DNA of 64,000 nucleotides, taken from NCBI GenBank assembly GCA_035283185.1, contig DATEUJ010000227.1, forward strand, positions 13,776 through 77,775, given 5' to 3'. This DNA is from DASSFZ01 sp035283185. GTDB taxonomy: Bacteria > Chloroflexota > Anaerolineae > Fen-1058. A program made the position numbers and the translations under genes. Shown one piece after another: positions 28,651 to 37,405 of this stretch. Position 1 is the stretch's first letter. Each line of letters starts with the position of its first letter. The notes beneath the pieces were generated by a model that was given only the letters and a program-made list of their open reading frames with translations, was not told where the DNA came from and did no database searches.

Positions 28651-28750
28651 GTGTGCACGCAAAGGTTGTCAGGAAAGCAGGCCGGGCTCCCACGCCCGGC
28701 TTATCCGGCGGCGTGGGAGCCGCCTCTGCTGACATGTTTTGCGTGCACGC
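28651..28750. repeat. 100-bp imperfect palindrome (MITE-like)
   Basis: The arm 28651-28696 and the arm 28710-28750 are near-complementary: GTGTGCACGCAAA...GCTCCCACGCC against GGCGTGGGAGC...TTTGCGTGCACGC. The outer end recurs alone at 61790-61811. Confidence 0.75.
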
Positions 28751-28788
28751 TGCCCTGAACCGGAGGCACGGCAGCCAGACAACTCCTG

Positions 28789-28794
28789 TATAAT
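28789..28794 (+). promoter_or_regulatory. -10 hexamer TATAAT for a leaderless transcript
   Basis: A perfect TATAAT ends 6 nt before the ATG at 28801. No Shine-Dalgarno sequence can fit between, and no good -35 is seen. Confidence 0.55.
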
Positions 28795-28800
28795 AAGCAC

Positions 28801-31629
28801 ATGCCCGATGCGGGTCTGTCCAATTGGTCGCCCCTCTTGATCCTCGCCGCGGCCGCCGCGCTTGCCGCGCTGGCCTTTCTGGTGCGACGCCGCGTGCTGT
28901 CGCGCCGCGAGCTTGAGCGCCGCTCGTCCGAGCTGGATGCGCTGGTCGACTTCGGCCGCTCGATCACGCAATCGCGCCTCGACGTGGACGCGCTGTGTGA
29001 GCTGATCCACCGCAAGGCTTCGCAAATCGTGGATACCAGCTCGTTTCAGATCGGGCTGTTCGAAGACGACCGGTACGCCATTCGCCTGTGGATTCGGGAG
29101 GGCGAGCGTCTCCCGCCCGCGAAGTTCGACCTGGCGCAGAATGGCGGCCTGATCGGTTGGCTGAGGCAGTCCAAGCAGCCCCTCCTCATTCACGACTTCG
29201 AGCGCGAGATCGACGCGCTGCCGGCGCGCCCGCGTTATCTGAGCAGCCAGCCGCCGCGCTCGGCGGTGTTCGTGCCGATTGTCGCCGGCGAGGAGGCGGT
29301 GGGCGCGGTTTCCATCCAAAACGATCGCCCCAACGTGTTCGGCGACGATCACGTTCGGCTCCTGTCGATCGTCGCCAACCAGGCGGCGCCGGTCATCGCC
29401 AACGCCCGGCTCCTCGAAGCCGAGCGCCGGCGGGCGACGCAGTTGGCGCTCATCGGCGAGGTCGGCCGCCAGGTGGCGGCCATCCTCGAAATCGACGTGC
29501 TGTTCGATCGCGTCGTGGAGCTGATCCAGTCGCACTTCAATTACTATTTCGTCGCCGTCGTTTTGCGCGAAGAAGACACCGACGATCTGGTGTTCGCCGG
29601 CACGACGGTTGAAAAGATGCGCGGGCGGCGCTTGAAGATAGGGCAGGGAATTACCGGGACGGTCGTGCAAACCGGCGAGCCGCTGCTTGTCAACGACGTC
29701 TCCGCCGATCCGCATTACATCGCGCTGGCTTCTGTGCCCGAGACGCGATCGGAGCTGGCCGTGCCCTTGACCTTCGGCCAGCGCATTCTCGGCGCGCTCG
29801 ACGTCGAAAGCAGCGAGCTGAACGCATTCACCCAGGAAGACCTCTTCATCCTGCGCACGCTCGCCGATCAGGTGGCGATCGCCACGCACGAGGCGCGCCT
29901 GTACGCCGCCGAGCGCGAGCAGGCATGGGTCAGCACCGCGCTGCTGCAGGTGGCCGAGGCGACGACGCAGGCGACGAGCGTCGAGGAAGTCCTCGAGACC
30001 GTCGTGCGCATCACGCCCATGCTGTCCGGCGTGGATCGCTGCGGGATCCTGCTGTGGGATGCGACCCGGTCAGTATTTCGCGCGGCTGCCTCATTTGGAC
30101 TGAACGAGCGGGCGCCGGTTTTTGACGCGCTCAGGCTCGGCGCCGACGACTGGCCCGACTTATTCGCGGCTGAAGCGACAGGAGAAGCCCTTCAGTTGGA
30201 CGACACGCCCGGCCGCCTGAGAGAAGCGTTCGGGCCGGGGCCGCTGCTGGCGCTGCCGCTGGTTGCGCGCGGCGAGCGCGCCGGCGTGATGCTCGTCGGC
30301 TCCCCCGAGGGCAGCCAACTGGCGAAGCGTAAGGCGGCGCTGATCGTCGGCATCGCCAACCAGGCGGCGCTCGCCATCGAGTCGTCGCAGTTGCTCGCTT
30401 CACAGCGCGAAGAGGCGTGGGTGAACATGGCACTGCTGCAGGTCGCCGAGGCAGTCGGATCGCAGACGGAGCTTCGCGACATTTTGACGACCGTCGTGCG
30501 CCTGACGCCGCTGCTGGTCGGCGTGGAAACGTGCCTGATTCTCCTGTACGACCCGGCGAGCGCTTCGTTCGTCGCGGGTGACGTGTACGGCATTCCCAGG
30601 GAGCGCCTCAAGCTGTTCGCCGATCTGCGCGTGCCGCAAGCGGCCTGGTCTCTCGGCGAAGCGCCGGCGGATGTACCGCTTGAGGTCGTCGAACGACTGC
30701 AGCTCAGCGCGCCTCTGGCCTGGCCGCTGGTCGCCAAAGGCGACGTCGTCGGCGTGATGGTCATCGACGGCGGAACAGAGACACGCGCTCCCAGCGCGCG
30801 CCACACCAACATCCTGGCCGGCATCGCCAGCCAGACGGCCATGGCGGTGATGAACGCGCAGCTCGCCGACGAGGCCGCCGCTCGCCAGCGTCTCGAGCAG
30901 GAGCTGCGCGTCGCGCGCAAGATTCAAGAGAGCTTTCTGCCGGAGCGCTGCCCCTCGCTGCCCGGATGGCAGATCGCCGCGTACTGGCGCTCGGCGCGCC
31001 AGGTCGGCGGCGACTTCTACGATTTCATCCCGCTGCGCGATGGGACCGATCGCCTGGGTATCGCGATCGCCGACACCGCCGACAAGGGCGTGCCGGCGGC
31101 GCTGTTTATGGCCCTGTCGCGCACTTTGCTGCGCGCGGCGGCGATCGGCGGGCGCGGCGCGGCGGAGGCGCTCATGCGCACGAACGACCTGATCCTCGCC
31201 GACGCGCGCTCCGACCTGTTCGTCACGATCTTCTATATCATTGTCGACGCGTCGTCGGAGATGGCTCGCTTCGCGAACGCCGGCCACAATCCGACCCTGG
31301 TCGTGCGCGCGGCAAGCCCGGTTCCCGAATATCTCACAGAGCACGGTATGGCGCTGGGCGTGATGCCCGACATTCGCTTGGAGGAGCAGGGCTTGATGAT
31401 AGGGCAGGGGGATGTAGTCGTGTTGTACACCGACGGCGTGACCGAGGCGCTGAACGCGACGAACGAGGAGTTCGGATTGGAGCGCCTGGAGCGCTGCGTC
31501 ACCGCTAGTCTGTCCGGCTCGGCGGACGACATCGCCTGGGCCATCCGCCAGGCGCTGCGTGAGCACGTCGGCGACGAGCCGCCGTTTGACGATATTACGT
31601 TTGTCGTGGTGAAGCGAGTCAACGAATAG
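28801..31629 (+). CDS. Four-GAF SpoIIE-type serine phosphatase
   Basis: The 942-residue protein has one N-terminal membrane helix (about 11-28), then four GAF-like modules (roughly 45-200, 220-370, 385-530 and 545-690), each followed by a helix bearing Ala-Ile-Asn-rich ends. The PP2C-type SpoIIE domain (about 710-938) shows VGGDFYDFI, DTADKGVPAALFMAL, YTDGVTEALN and FDDITFVVVK, with all metal-binding Asp present. Such enzymes dephosphorylate anti-sigma antagonists (family knowledge). Modules 3 and 4 are similar to each other (both begin EAWVNMALLQVAEA/QAWVSTALLQVAEA-like), suggesting internal duplication. No anti-sigma gene is in the window. Confidence 0.93.
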   Translation: MPDAGLSNWSPLLILAAAAALAALAFLVRRRVLSRRELERRSSELDALVDFGRSITQSRLDVDALCELIHRKASQIVDTSSFQIGLFEDDRYAIRLWIREGERLPPAKFDLAQNGGLIGWLRQSKQPLLIHDFEREIDALPARPRYLSSQPPRSAVFVPIVAGEEAVGAVSIQNDRPNVFGDDHVRLLSIVANQAAPVIANARLLEAERRRATQLALIGEVGRQVAAILEIDVLFDRVVELIQSHFNYYFVAVVLREEDTDDLVFAGTTVEKMRGRRLKIGQGITGTVVQTGEPLLVNDVSADPHYIALASVPETRSELAVPLTFGQRILGALDVESSELNAFTQEDLFILRTLADQVAIATHEARLYAAEREQAWVSTALLQVAEATTQATSVEEVLETVVRITPMLSGVDRCGILLWDATRSVFRAAASFGLNERAPVFDALRLGADDWPDLFAAEATGEALQLDDTPGRLREAFGPGPLLALPLVARGERAGVMLVGSPEGSQLAKRKAALIVGIANQAALAIESSQLLASQREEAWVNMALLQVAEAVGSQTELRDILTTVVRLTPLLVGVETCLILLYDPASASFVAGDVYGIPRERLKLFADLRVPQAAWSLGEAPADVPLEVVERLQLSAPLAWPLVAKGDVVGVMVIDGGTETRAPSARHTNILAGIASQTAMAVMNAQLADEAAARQRLEQELRVARKIQESFLPERCPSLPGWQIAAYWRSARQVGGDFYDFIPLRDGTDRLGIAIADTADKGVPAALFMALSRTLLRAAAIGGRGAAEALMRTNDLILADARSDLFVTIFYIIVDASSEMARFANAGHNPTLVVRAASPVPEYLTEHGMALGVMPDIRLEEQGLMIGQGDVVVLYTDGVTEALNATNEEFGLERLERCVTASLSGSADDIAWAIRQALREHVGDEPPFDDITFVVVKRVNE

Positions 31630-31661
31630 GCAACGGATAAACGAATGTAACTGCCAGCTTC

Positions 31662-32864
31662 TCACCTCATCACATTTATTAGAGGCAGAAATATACACTC
31701 TGTTACCTGAGCCAGATAGTAAGGGTCTGAGATAGCGGTCCTGTAAGCATTCAAGCTCGCTTCTGAAGAGTTGACTCGCCAATCTATTCCTTCTTCTACC
31801 TTCAAAACTGAAAACCAGAGGAGCGCTTTTATGTATGGGTATTCTTTAACTTCTGTTCCATACGTATTCTTAATCCATTCAGCTTTAGGTTTATCATCAT
31901 CACTTTTTTCAGCAGCCCCTATTTCAGCTATCATGGCTGGTTTTTCAGGGTGCAGCGCATGAAACTCAGCTATAGAAAGACCAGGGAAAGTGTGATCAAG
32001 CATGTCGCGAAAAGGTAACCATTCATTGCCACCGTCTCCCCGGAAGTATATCGACGTCCCTATCCAGTCTACTTGATCGTCTCCTGGATAGTACGCTGAT
32101 AATGTGTTCCAGGGCGCAAGTGAGACGTTGGGGAAACTAAGCCAATTGGGACTCCAAACCCAGATAACGTTATCTGCCCCCTCTTCAGCGAAGATAGTTC
32201 GGATATGACGCCAGGCCGCTACAAATCGCTCCGGCCCATCAGCTATGTTTGGATCGCCAAAATGAATATAAAGATCGTCCGCTATATTCCACGATTGAGT
32301 CCCATCAGGTCCAAATGCATTTGGACCATTGTGAGGATACCAGTCGCCATCCATTTCCCAAGACCAACGTATAAACATCGGATGGCCGAACTGGGTGGCA
32401 TATTGTGCGGCAGGTCTGATTACATAGTCATACTGCCCATCAATAATCTGTTGATAGTAAATTGGTGTATTCTCTAGGGTGGTGGTGTTCCAATCCAAAG
32501 GATTCCAGCTTATCATCAAAATTCTACCATCGGCGAAGTAATCAGCTAGATTAAGCCAATCGAAATCTGCGTATTGACCACCGTTTATTGTCATGGCCCA
32601 AAACCGATTGACTATTACCAAACGCCGGCCAGTCATGCACTCAAACGCTTGTACCTCAAGCAGTGAATCAGGATAGCTTGCTGGTAAATCGCCAATATAA
32701 GCGCCGATGTATGCGCCAACTTCTGGAATAGGAACCGTTTGCGGGACAGATGTTGCTGCTGGCGCTTCGCTTACAGCAGTAGAGACAATACACCCACCCC
32801 CCACCAAGAACAATATAGCCAACGTTACCGCAATTACCAATCTGAGCACTGGCTGGCGGCTCAT
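31662..32864 (-). CDS. GH26-family glycoside hydrolase, predicted lipoprotein
   Basis: The 400-residue protein has a signal peptide with lipobox VGGGC (Cys25). The barrel shows RWSWEMDGDW with the likely acid/base Glu170, VIWVWSPNW, YYPGDDQVDWIG, and PAMIAEIG with the likely nucleophile Glu314. These are GH26 (beta-mannanase/xylanase) landmarks. It ends ECIFLPLINVMR, a C-terminal motif shared with neighbours. The start is firm: AAGGAGG precedes the ATG. The gene is visibly AT-richer than the rest of the window, suggesting transfer. It should act outside the cell on a beta-linked polysaccharide, possibly the cell's own glycan. Confidence 0.87.
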   Translation of the reverse strand: MSRQPVLRLVIAVTLAILFLVGGGCIVSTAVSEAPAATSVPQTVPIPEVGAYIGAYIGDLPASYPDSLLEVQAFECMTGRRLVIVNRFWAMTINGGQYADFDWLNLADYFADGRILMISWNPLDWNTTTLENTPIYYQQIIDGQYDYVIRPAAQYATQFGHPMFIRWSWEMDGDWYPHNGPNAFGPDGTQSWNIADDLYIHFGDPNIADGPERFVAAWRHIRTIFAEEGADNVIWVWSPNWLSFPNVSLAPWNTLSAYYPGDDQVDWIGTSIYFRGDGGNEWLPFRDMLDHTFPGLSIAEFHALHPEKPAMIAEIGAAEKSDDDKPKAEWIKNTYGTEVKEYPYIKALLWFSVLKVEEGIDWRVNSSEASLNAYRTAISDPYYLAQVTECIFLPLINVMR

Positions 32865-32876
32865 ATTCTCCCTCCT

Positions 32877-35477
32877 TCAGTTCTTCAACACAGCAGGCAG
32901 GTAACTGAAACAGAGGGCTTGGATGGGGTAGAAAGGCTCGCGGTTCAGTGCATTGTAGAGCCACGCTGTGGGCGCGACGCCGTGCCAGCGGGTGGTCCAC
33001 ACACCGCCACCTGAAAAATCGTCGGGCGAGCCTGGCACAGCGCCATCCTCCCGCTGCTGGGCCAACAGCTCCAGTAACAGGTCGTTCGCGCCGTCGCCGC
33101 CTACAGAAATGTACTGCCCCGTACCTTCATTCCAAACCGACCAGGGGCCGGCCTGTCCATCGAAGCCGAAGAGCTGCCCGCCTTGGGCCGGCAAACGGAG
33201 TACATCTCTCGCATAGCTGAGCGCCCGGCGGGCCTTGCAGCCATCGCCAATCGCGCTGAGAAAGGCTGCGCCCCAGGTTTGGTTATCGAGGTACGGCTGC
33301 CACCAATTCCTTCCACCTCTGAAGCGCCCCATATCGCCATCCCAATAATAGGTCAGCAAACAGTTCTTAAGCCTGTCTGCCGGAACAGGGTAATCCGGCC
33401 CGGCCGTATGTAAGGCCCACCAGGCGTCGATGGTGCCTTCAGTGTGATCGATGACCAGGCAGCCATCCGCCGGGTTGATGCGCGTCACCAGCCAATCAGC
33501 CGCGCGATTGCGAACCGTGACGGCCTGAGGATGGGCGCCGCCTGCATCGATGTAGCGGCTCAGGGCGAAGACCGCCCAGGCAATGTCGCCTAGCCATTCA
33601 GTGGGATGTACTGGCGCTAAGGTGACACAGTTGCGGCTCTTAAACCAGGAGCCATTGGCATTCTGGGTAGCTGCCAGCGCATCCACCACGGAATCTGCTT
33701 GCGTCCACATTTTCTCTTTTGTGAACACAATCAGAGCCAGGGCCTGGTCGTAAGTATGAGCCACGCACTCAGATTCTTCCTGCCACGATTTGAGCAGGCC
33801 CGTTACCGCCTGCTGGCTGGCGAGCCAGTTAACGGCTGCGTCTGATGCGATTGGGTTCGAGATAACCGCTTCGAAGGTGATGGGCACGCTGCGCGAGATG
33901 ACATTGTAGGCATTCAGGTTATCGATGGCAATGCTCCCGACGCCGCCGACATCATCAACCGGATCCTTCACGACCGAGACGAAGAGCGCGCTCACCTGGC
34001 TGGCATCGAAGCTGGTGCCGCTCGTCCAGGGTTCAAGGAACCTGAAGGGGATGACCAGTTGGCCCCACCAATAATGGTGGGTCGGGTGATGATAACCGCG
34101 CGCAAAAATATGTTCCTGGCTGCCAGCAGGGTTGATCAATCCCACCTCCAGCGAGTTCGCTCCGGCCGGATCGCCCCGCCAGTCCAGGCGCAAGTGGTCG
34201 TAGGCGGACAGATCGAGCGGCGGGTTGAAGTTACAGCGAACCTGGGCCCAGTTACCGTCACCACTCCCCAGGTTGTAGTTCAGTTGAAGCGCTCTGTCGG
34301 TGTAACCGGCGATGGCAGCCACAGTGCCCGTGACCGGGCGATCGGATGGTAACACGGGGAAGCAGTTGTAAGTGCCTTCGAAGTCGAGGAATGTGAAGCC
34401 GGAACGGAGTCCCAGGTCTGTCCACGGCTCGGGCGGGTTGTCTTGCGCCAGTAACCAGTAGCTCACCTGGCCGGTCTGGCCCGCTGTCCAGCTCTGCGAA
34501 GCAGGCCCGTCGTCGTGCAGCCACAGGCCGACGTTTTCGTTATTGGGATTGGTGGTGGCGCTGATCCGGCCCTGTGGCGTGACCGTATGAGTGATGGGCA
34601 AAGCATCGAGAGCAATACGCACGTTGGGGGTGTTCCCCTGCCAGCTTTGGTCGTCGGTATGGAGCACGTCGAGCCAGGTGTTGCCGAGTGGTAGGGCAAG
34701 GCTAAAGACAAAAGCCGAAGGCGTAACGCTGGTGAAGGCTACCTGATGCCGAACCAGATCGCTGCCGATGAAGCGAGCGGCGTTGCTGTCGTGGCAGTCG
34801 GTGTTACCGCCGTCGCATGTACCGCCCTGGCTGATAAACATGGACGAAACCTGCGCGAGCTTGAACCCCTGCCGTTCGGCGCGCCGTGTAGAGTTGATGG
34901 TAATATCGGCTGTGGCCGTATGGGTCTGGGTGACGTGCAGCCGGGTCTGTCGATCGCGGGGAGGGGGTAACACCAACTCATAGGCTACGCTAAAGTCGTG
35001 GTTGGTCCCGTTGGCCCGCATGCGCAGCGGCGCGGCGGGTAACCAGGTAGTATCGATCTCTAGCCGATTAAGCTGGGGATTGTGATAGTAGGTTGAGAAA
35101 CTGGGCCAATAGGCAGGGCCCAAGACAATGGAGCTGCCAAACGGAATGGATGGGGTAGGATCAGCGTTTTGCTTCAGACGCACGAAGCCAGATGCATAGA
35201 TGACGGCGACCTGCGGAGTGCCTGACCAGCTTTGCGACTTGTGATAGACGCGCACAAGGGCTGCATTGCTGTGTGAGATGCCGTCGAGTACGACCTCCAT
35301 GGGAGTACCCACATTAGGGTCGGTGCCGCACTTATCGACAATCCAACCATTGCTCCCGTTGTAAATTGTCAAGCAGTTGGATTGAGCCGCGATGCCGTGA
35401 AGCGAGGCCGAGATTGCTACCAAAGCCAACAGGCACGCGAAGGCCACCGATAAGCGTTTCGATAGCCGAGATTGCAT
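32877..35477 (-). CDS. Secreted protein with CBM11-like module and six-hairpin glycosidase-like domain
   Basis: The 866-residue protein has a signal peptide (MQSRLSKRL then a hydrophobic core ending near GIAAQSNC), a beta-rich N-terminal region, a jelly-roll resembling CBM11/CIA30 (LDFEGTYNCF... to SIAIDNLNAY), and an alpha-helical C-terminal third with repeated W/G-rich hairpins (WLGDIAWAVFALSRYI) as in alpha/alpha-barrel glycosidases. It ends CFSYLPAVLKN. No catalytic residue can be assigned. The start at 35477 is chosen for the signal peptide; the open frame begins 26 codons earlier. It lies 12 nt before the GH26 gene, so the two are probably cotranscribed. Confidence 0.7.
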   Translation of the reverse strand: MQSRLSKRLSVAFACLLALVAISASLHGIAAQSNCLTIYNGSNGWIVDKCGTDPNVGTPMEVVLDGISHSNAALVRVYHKSQSWSGTPQVAVIYASGFVRLKQNADPTPSIPFGSSIVLGPAYWPSFSTYYHNPQLNRLEIDTTWLPAAPLRMRANGTNHDFSVAYELVLPPPRDRQTRLHVTQTHTATADITINSTRRAERQGFKLAQVSSMFISQGGTCDGGNTDCHDSNAARFIGSDLVRHQVAFTSVTPSAFVFSLALPLGNTWLDVLHTDDQSWQGNTPNVRIALDALPITHTVTPQGRISATTNPNNENVGLWLHDDGPASQSWTAGQTGQVSYWLLAQDNPPEPWTDLGLRSGFTFLDFEGTYNCFPVLPSDRPVTGTVAAIAGYTDRALQLNYNLGSGDGNWAQVRCNFNPPLDLSAYDHLRLDWRGDPAGANSLEVGLINPAGSQEHIFARGYHHPTHHYWWGQLVIPFRFLEPWTSGTSFDASQVSALFVSVVKDPVDDVGGVGSIAIDNLNAYNVISRSVPITFEAVISNPIASDAAVNWLASQQAVTGLLKSWQEESECVAHTYDQALALIVFTKEKMWTQADSVVDALAATQNANGSWFKSRNCVTLAPVHPTEWLGDIAWAVFALSRYIDAGGAHPQAVTVRNRAADWLVTRINPADGCLVIDHTEGTIDAWWALHTAGPDYPVPADRLKNCLLTYYWDGDMGRFRGGRNWWQPYLDNQTWGAAFLSAIGDGCKARRALSYARDVLRLPAQGGQLFGFDGQAGPWSVWNEGTGQYISVGGDGANDLLLELLAQQREDGAVPGSPDDFSGGGVWTTRWHGVAPTAWLYNALNREPFYPIQALCFSYLPAVLKN

Positions 35478-35617
35478 GGCGTGCCTGTCTGCAAACCGAT
35501 GGATGACGGGGAACAAGGTTTGCGTCTTGCCTCCTCTCGTTGACGTGTGAGGCAACGTATTGCGTTGGTACTCCTAAACACTGCCGACCGGCAAAGCGCG
35601 TTGCGCTAAGTTCACTA

Positions 35618-36556
35618 TTACTTGAACTCAAAATCGTCTACCCACACTGTGGCGCTGTTCGTGGCTCTCTTGAATTGAAGGTTGACATTCTCAAGCCGAT
35701 TCAACTGTACACCCAGATCCGAGAACCTGCTCAGCGGTGTGCAGAACGATGTCCACTTTCCCGCCTGCGCGATATTGATCAAGATTCCTTCCTCTCGCGG
35801 GGATGTGTCTTTCATATCCAAGCTGAATGCCTGATTGGGCGTTTGGGTGTAAGCCCAGAAGCAAATCTCGGTGAATTTCGTGGCGTCATAGCCGTCAGGC
35901 GTGCCGATTCCCCAGTATCTGTTGTCGTCGACGCTTTTATACTCGATCCTGACCGCAAGGGGTTCGCTGTGGAATATATCGTAGACGCCTTGGCACAGGA
36001 AATTTGGGTCATCTTCCGGACCGTAGAATGGGAACTGGGGATCCACGTCTTGGAGCTGTGGAAACACGTTTCCGGTGATGGAAGGGTGGTTGCAGGCGAT
36101 CGGTGGTATTGGAGTAGGCGTGTCGGTGGGAGCCGGTGTATTGGTCGGGGTTGGCGTATTCGTCATAGTTGGGGGAGGGGGAGGCGGGGTAGGCGTGACC
36201 TCAATATTGCAGACGATCGTAGCTTCAGATGAGGTGCCGTCTCTTTTCGCGGTCACTTTAATGATCACCTGACCAGGATTGTTTGGAGCCGTGAAGTTTA
36301 CAGTCTGACCTGTGGGTGGCGTCACGATGCCTGCGCTTGGGCTCCATTCAAAAACGACCCCATCACCTTGCACTCCGGACACTGCCAGTGGAATGGACTC
36401 GCCCGGCGACAACACGCAAGAGCGTCCGGGGACGATGGTGGGTGTTCCTAACGGTTGGCATGCACTGGCTACTACTAGGAAAAGCAGGCTGAGTAGTAGT
36501 GTTGCCCTATGTAGGGTGTGAGATCCTACCACAGTCGAAGAAGCTACACTGCTCAT
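35618..36556 (-). CDS. Lipoprotein with Ig-like domain, Pro/Thr linker and carbohydrate-binding-like domain
   Basis: The 312-residue protein has a lipobox (VVASAC), an Ig/PKD-like beta domain (about residues 40-115, IVTPPTGQTVNFTAPNNPGQ), a Pro/Thr repeat linker built from TPTPTNTPAPTDTPTP, and a C-terminal beta domain ending SATVWVDDFEFK, resembling CBM11/CIA30-type modules. GAGGAG lies 8 nt before the ATG, fixing the start. It is probably tethered outside the membrane, binding glycan. No enzymatic motif was seen. It lies 16 nt after the upstream membrane gene. Confidence 0.72.
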   Translation of the reverse strand: MSSVASSTVVGSHTLHRATLLLSLLFLVVASACQPLGTPTIVPGRSCVLSPGESIPLAVSGVQGDGVVFEWSPSAGIVTPPTGQTVNFTAPNNPGQVIIKVTAKRDGTSSEATIVCNIEVTPTPPPPPPTMTNTPTPTNTPAPTDTPTPIPPIACNHPSITGNVFPQLQDVDPQFPFYGPEDDPNFLCQGVYDIFHSEPLAVRIEYKSVDDNRYWGIGTPDGYDATKFTEICFWAYTQTPNQAFSLDMKDTSPREEGILINIAQAGKWTSFCTPLSRFSDLGVQLNRLENVNLQFKRATNSATVWVDDFEFK

Positions 36557-36572
36557 GGTTTTTTCTCCTCTG

Positions 36573-37340
36573 CTATGGTCCGCGCTCAACAAAGAACGGA
36601 TAAGACTCCAGGGCCGGACAGCGCCACTGGGTCAGCTGCATAGACACGGGATCGGCAATGCTGTCACGACCGCTCAGATAGTCGACTGTGCAACCTGTCC
36701 TGCGAAGGAGTTTCGCATCACCGCCAATGCCAGCGTCCATCCAAGTGCACTCGAGGATGGGTAGTTTCATCTCGCGCGAGACGGGAATAACCTCTGCCTC
36801 CAACCTGACCGTCACACCCGGCTCAACTGAGACGCTCTCTCCCGGCGATGGTATCGAGATGATGGTGTCTCCTTTCGAGATCCGGAATGAAACCAATGTG
36901 TCACTTGAGCCAATGCATTGCGGAAATAGCCAAAGACCCGCCAGCGAGACCGATGTGCCAAGTATGAGAAACCGCCATGCACGGGGAGAGAATAGCTTTG
37001 GGTCGGCCGCTAACAGGATTTTGAGTATCAGACGTATGGGCCACGGGACTCCGTCATCATCGGCCCATTGGTTCAGTTGGTCGGACAGCCCGGCAACGGC
37101 CGACAATGAAACCAGGGCGACTGAGATGAGAATGGCGGGAAGCCATGGATAGCCTCGCACATAGCGAAGGTAGGGAGCCAGCTGAGAGTTGTCCAGGATG
37201 GTCAATGCGACCACGATTAACACGATGGACAGCGAGCCAGTCACAAGTAGATTTCGCCGCCCATGACGCAAGAGCCGTTCAACGGTTCTCTTAACCGCTA
37301 GCAGAGAGACGGTTAGGCGGGGTAGGATTCCTCGTGGCAT
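36573..37340 (-). CDS. Membrane protein with C-terminal Ig-like domain, function unknown
   Basis: The 255-residue protein has three hydrophobic segments in the first ~155 residues (LLVTGSLSIVLIVVALTIL, LPAILISVALVSLSAV, FLILGTSVSLAGLWLF), then an extracytoplasmic domain containing PSPGESVSVEPGVTVRLEAE. That phrase resembles the Ig-like domain of the lipoprotein encoded next (LSPGESIPLAVSG), which suggests shared domain ancestry. No known family. The ATG at 37340 follows GGAG; an ATG three codons upstream is possible. Confidence 0.6.
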   Translation of the reverse strand: MPRGILPRLTVSLLAVKRTVERLLRHGRRNLLVTGSLSIVLIVVALTILDNSQLAPYLRYVRGYPWLPAILISVALVSLSAVAGLSDQLNQWADDDGVPWPIRLILKILLAADPKLFSPRAWRFLILGTSVSLAGLWLFPQCIGSSDTLVSFRISKGDTIISIPSPGESVSVEPGVTVRLEAEVIPVSREMKLPILECTWMDAGIGGDAKLLRRTGCTVDYLSGRDSIADPVSMQLTQWRCPALESYPFFVERGP

Positions 37341-37405
37341 TGAACACATCTCTCCACTCTCACGTGAGATACGTATAATTCCTTTACGCGTGTAGAGCTC
37401 AACGA

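Larger units (their letters stand above)
28490..28800. promoter_or_regulatory. Divergent intergenic region with a 100-bp palindrome
   Basis: No gene is seen in this 311-base gap between the minus-strand signalling operon and the plus-strand phosphatase. It holds the large palindrome at 28651-28750 and the -10 at 28789-28794. Confidence 0.6.

Noticed and set aside
30400..31782. Minus-strand open frame (460 codons) over the SpoIIE domain
   Set aside because: Antisense to a domain with all catalytic motifs; no family resemblance.
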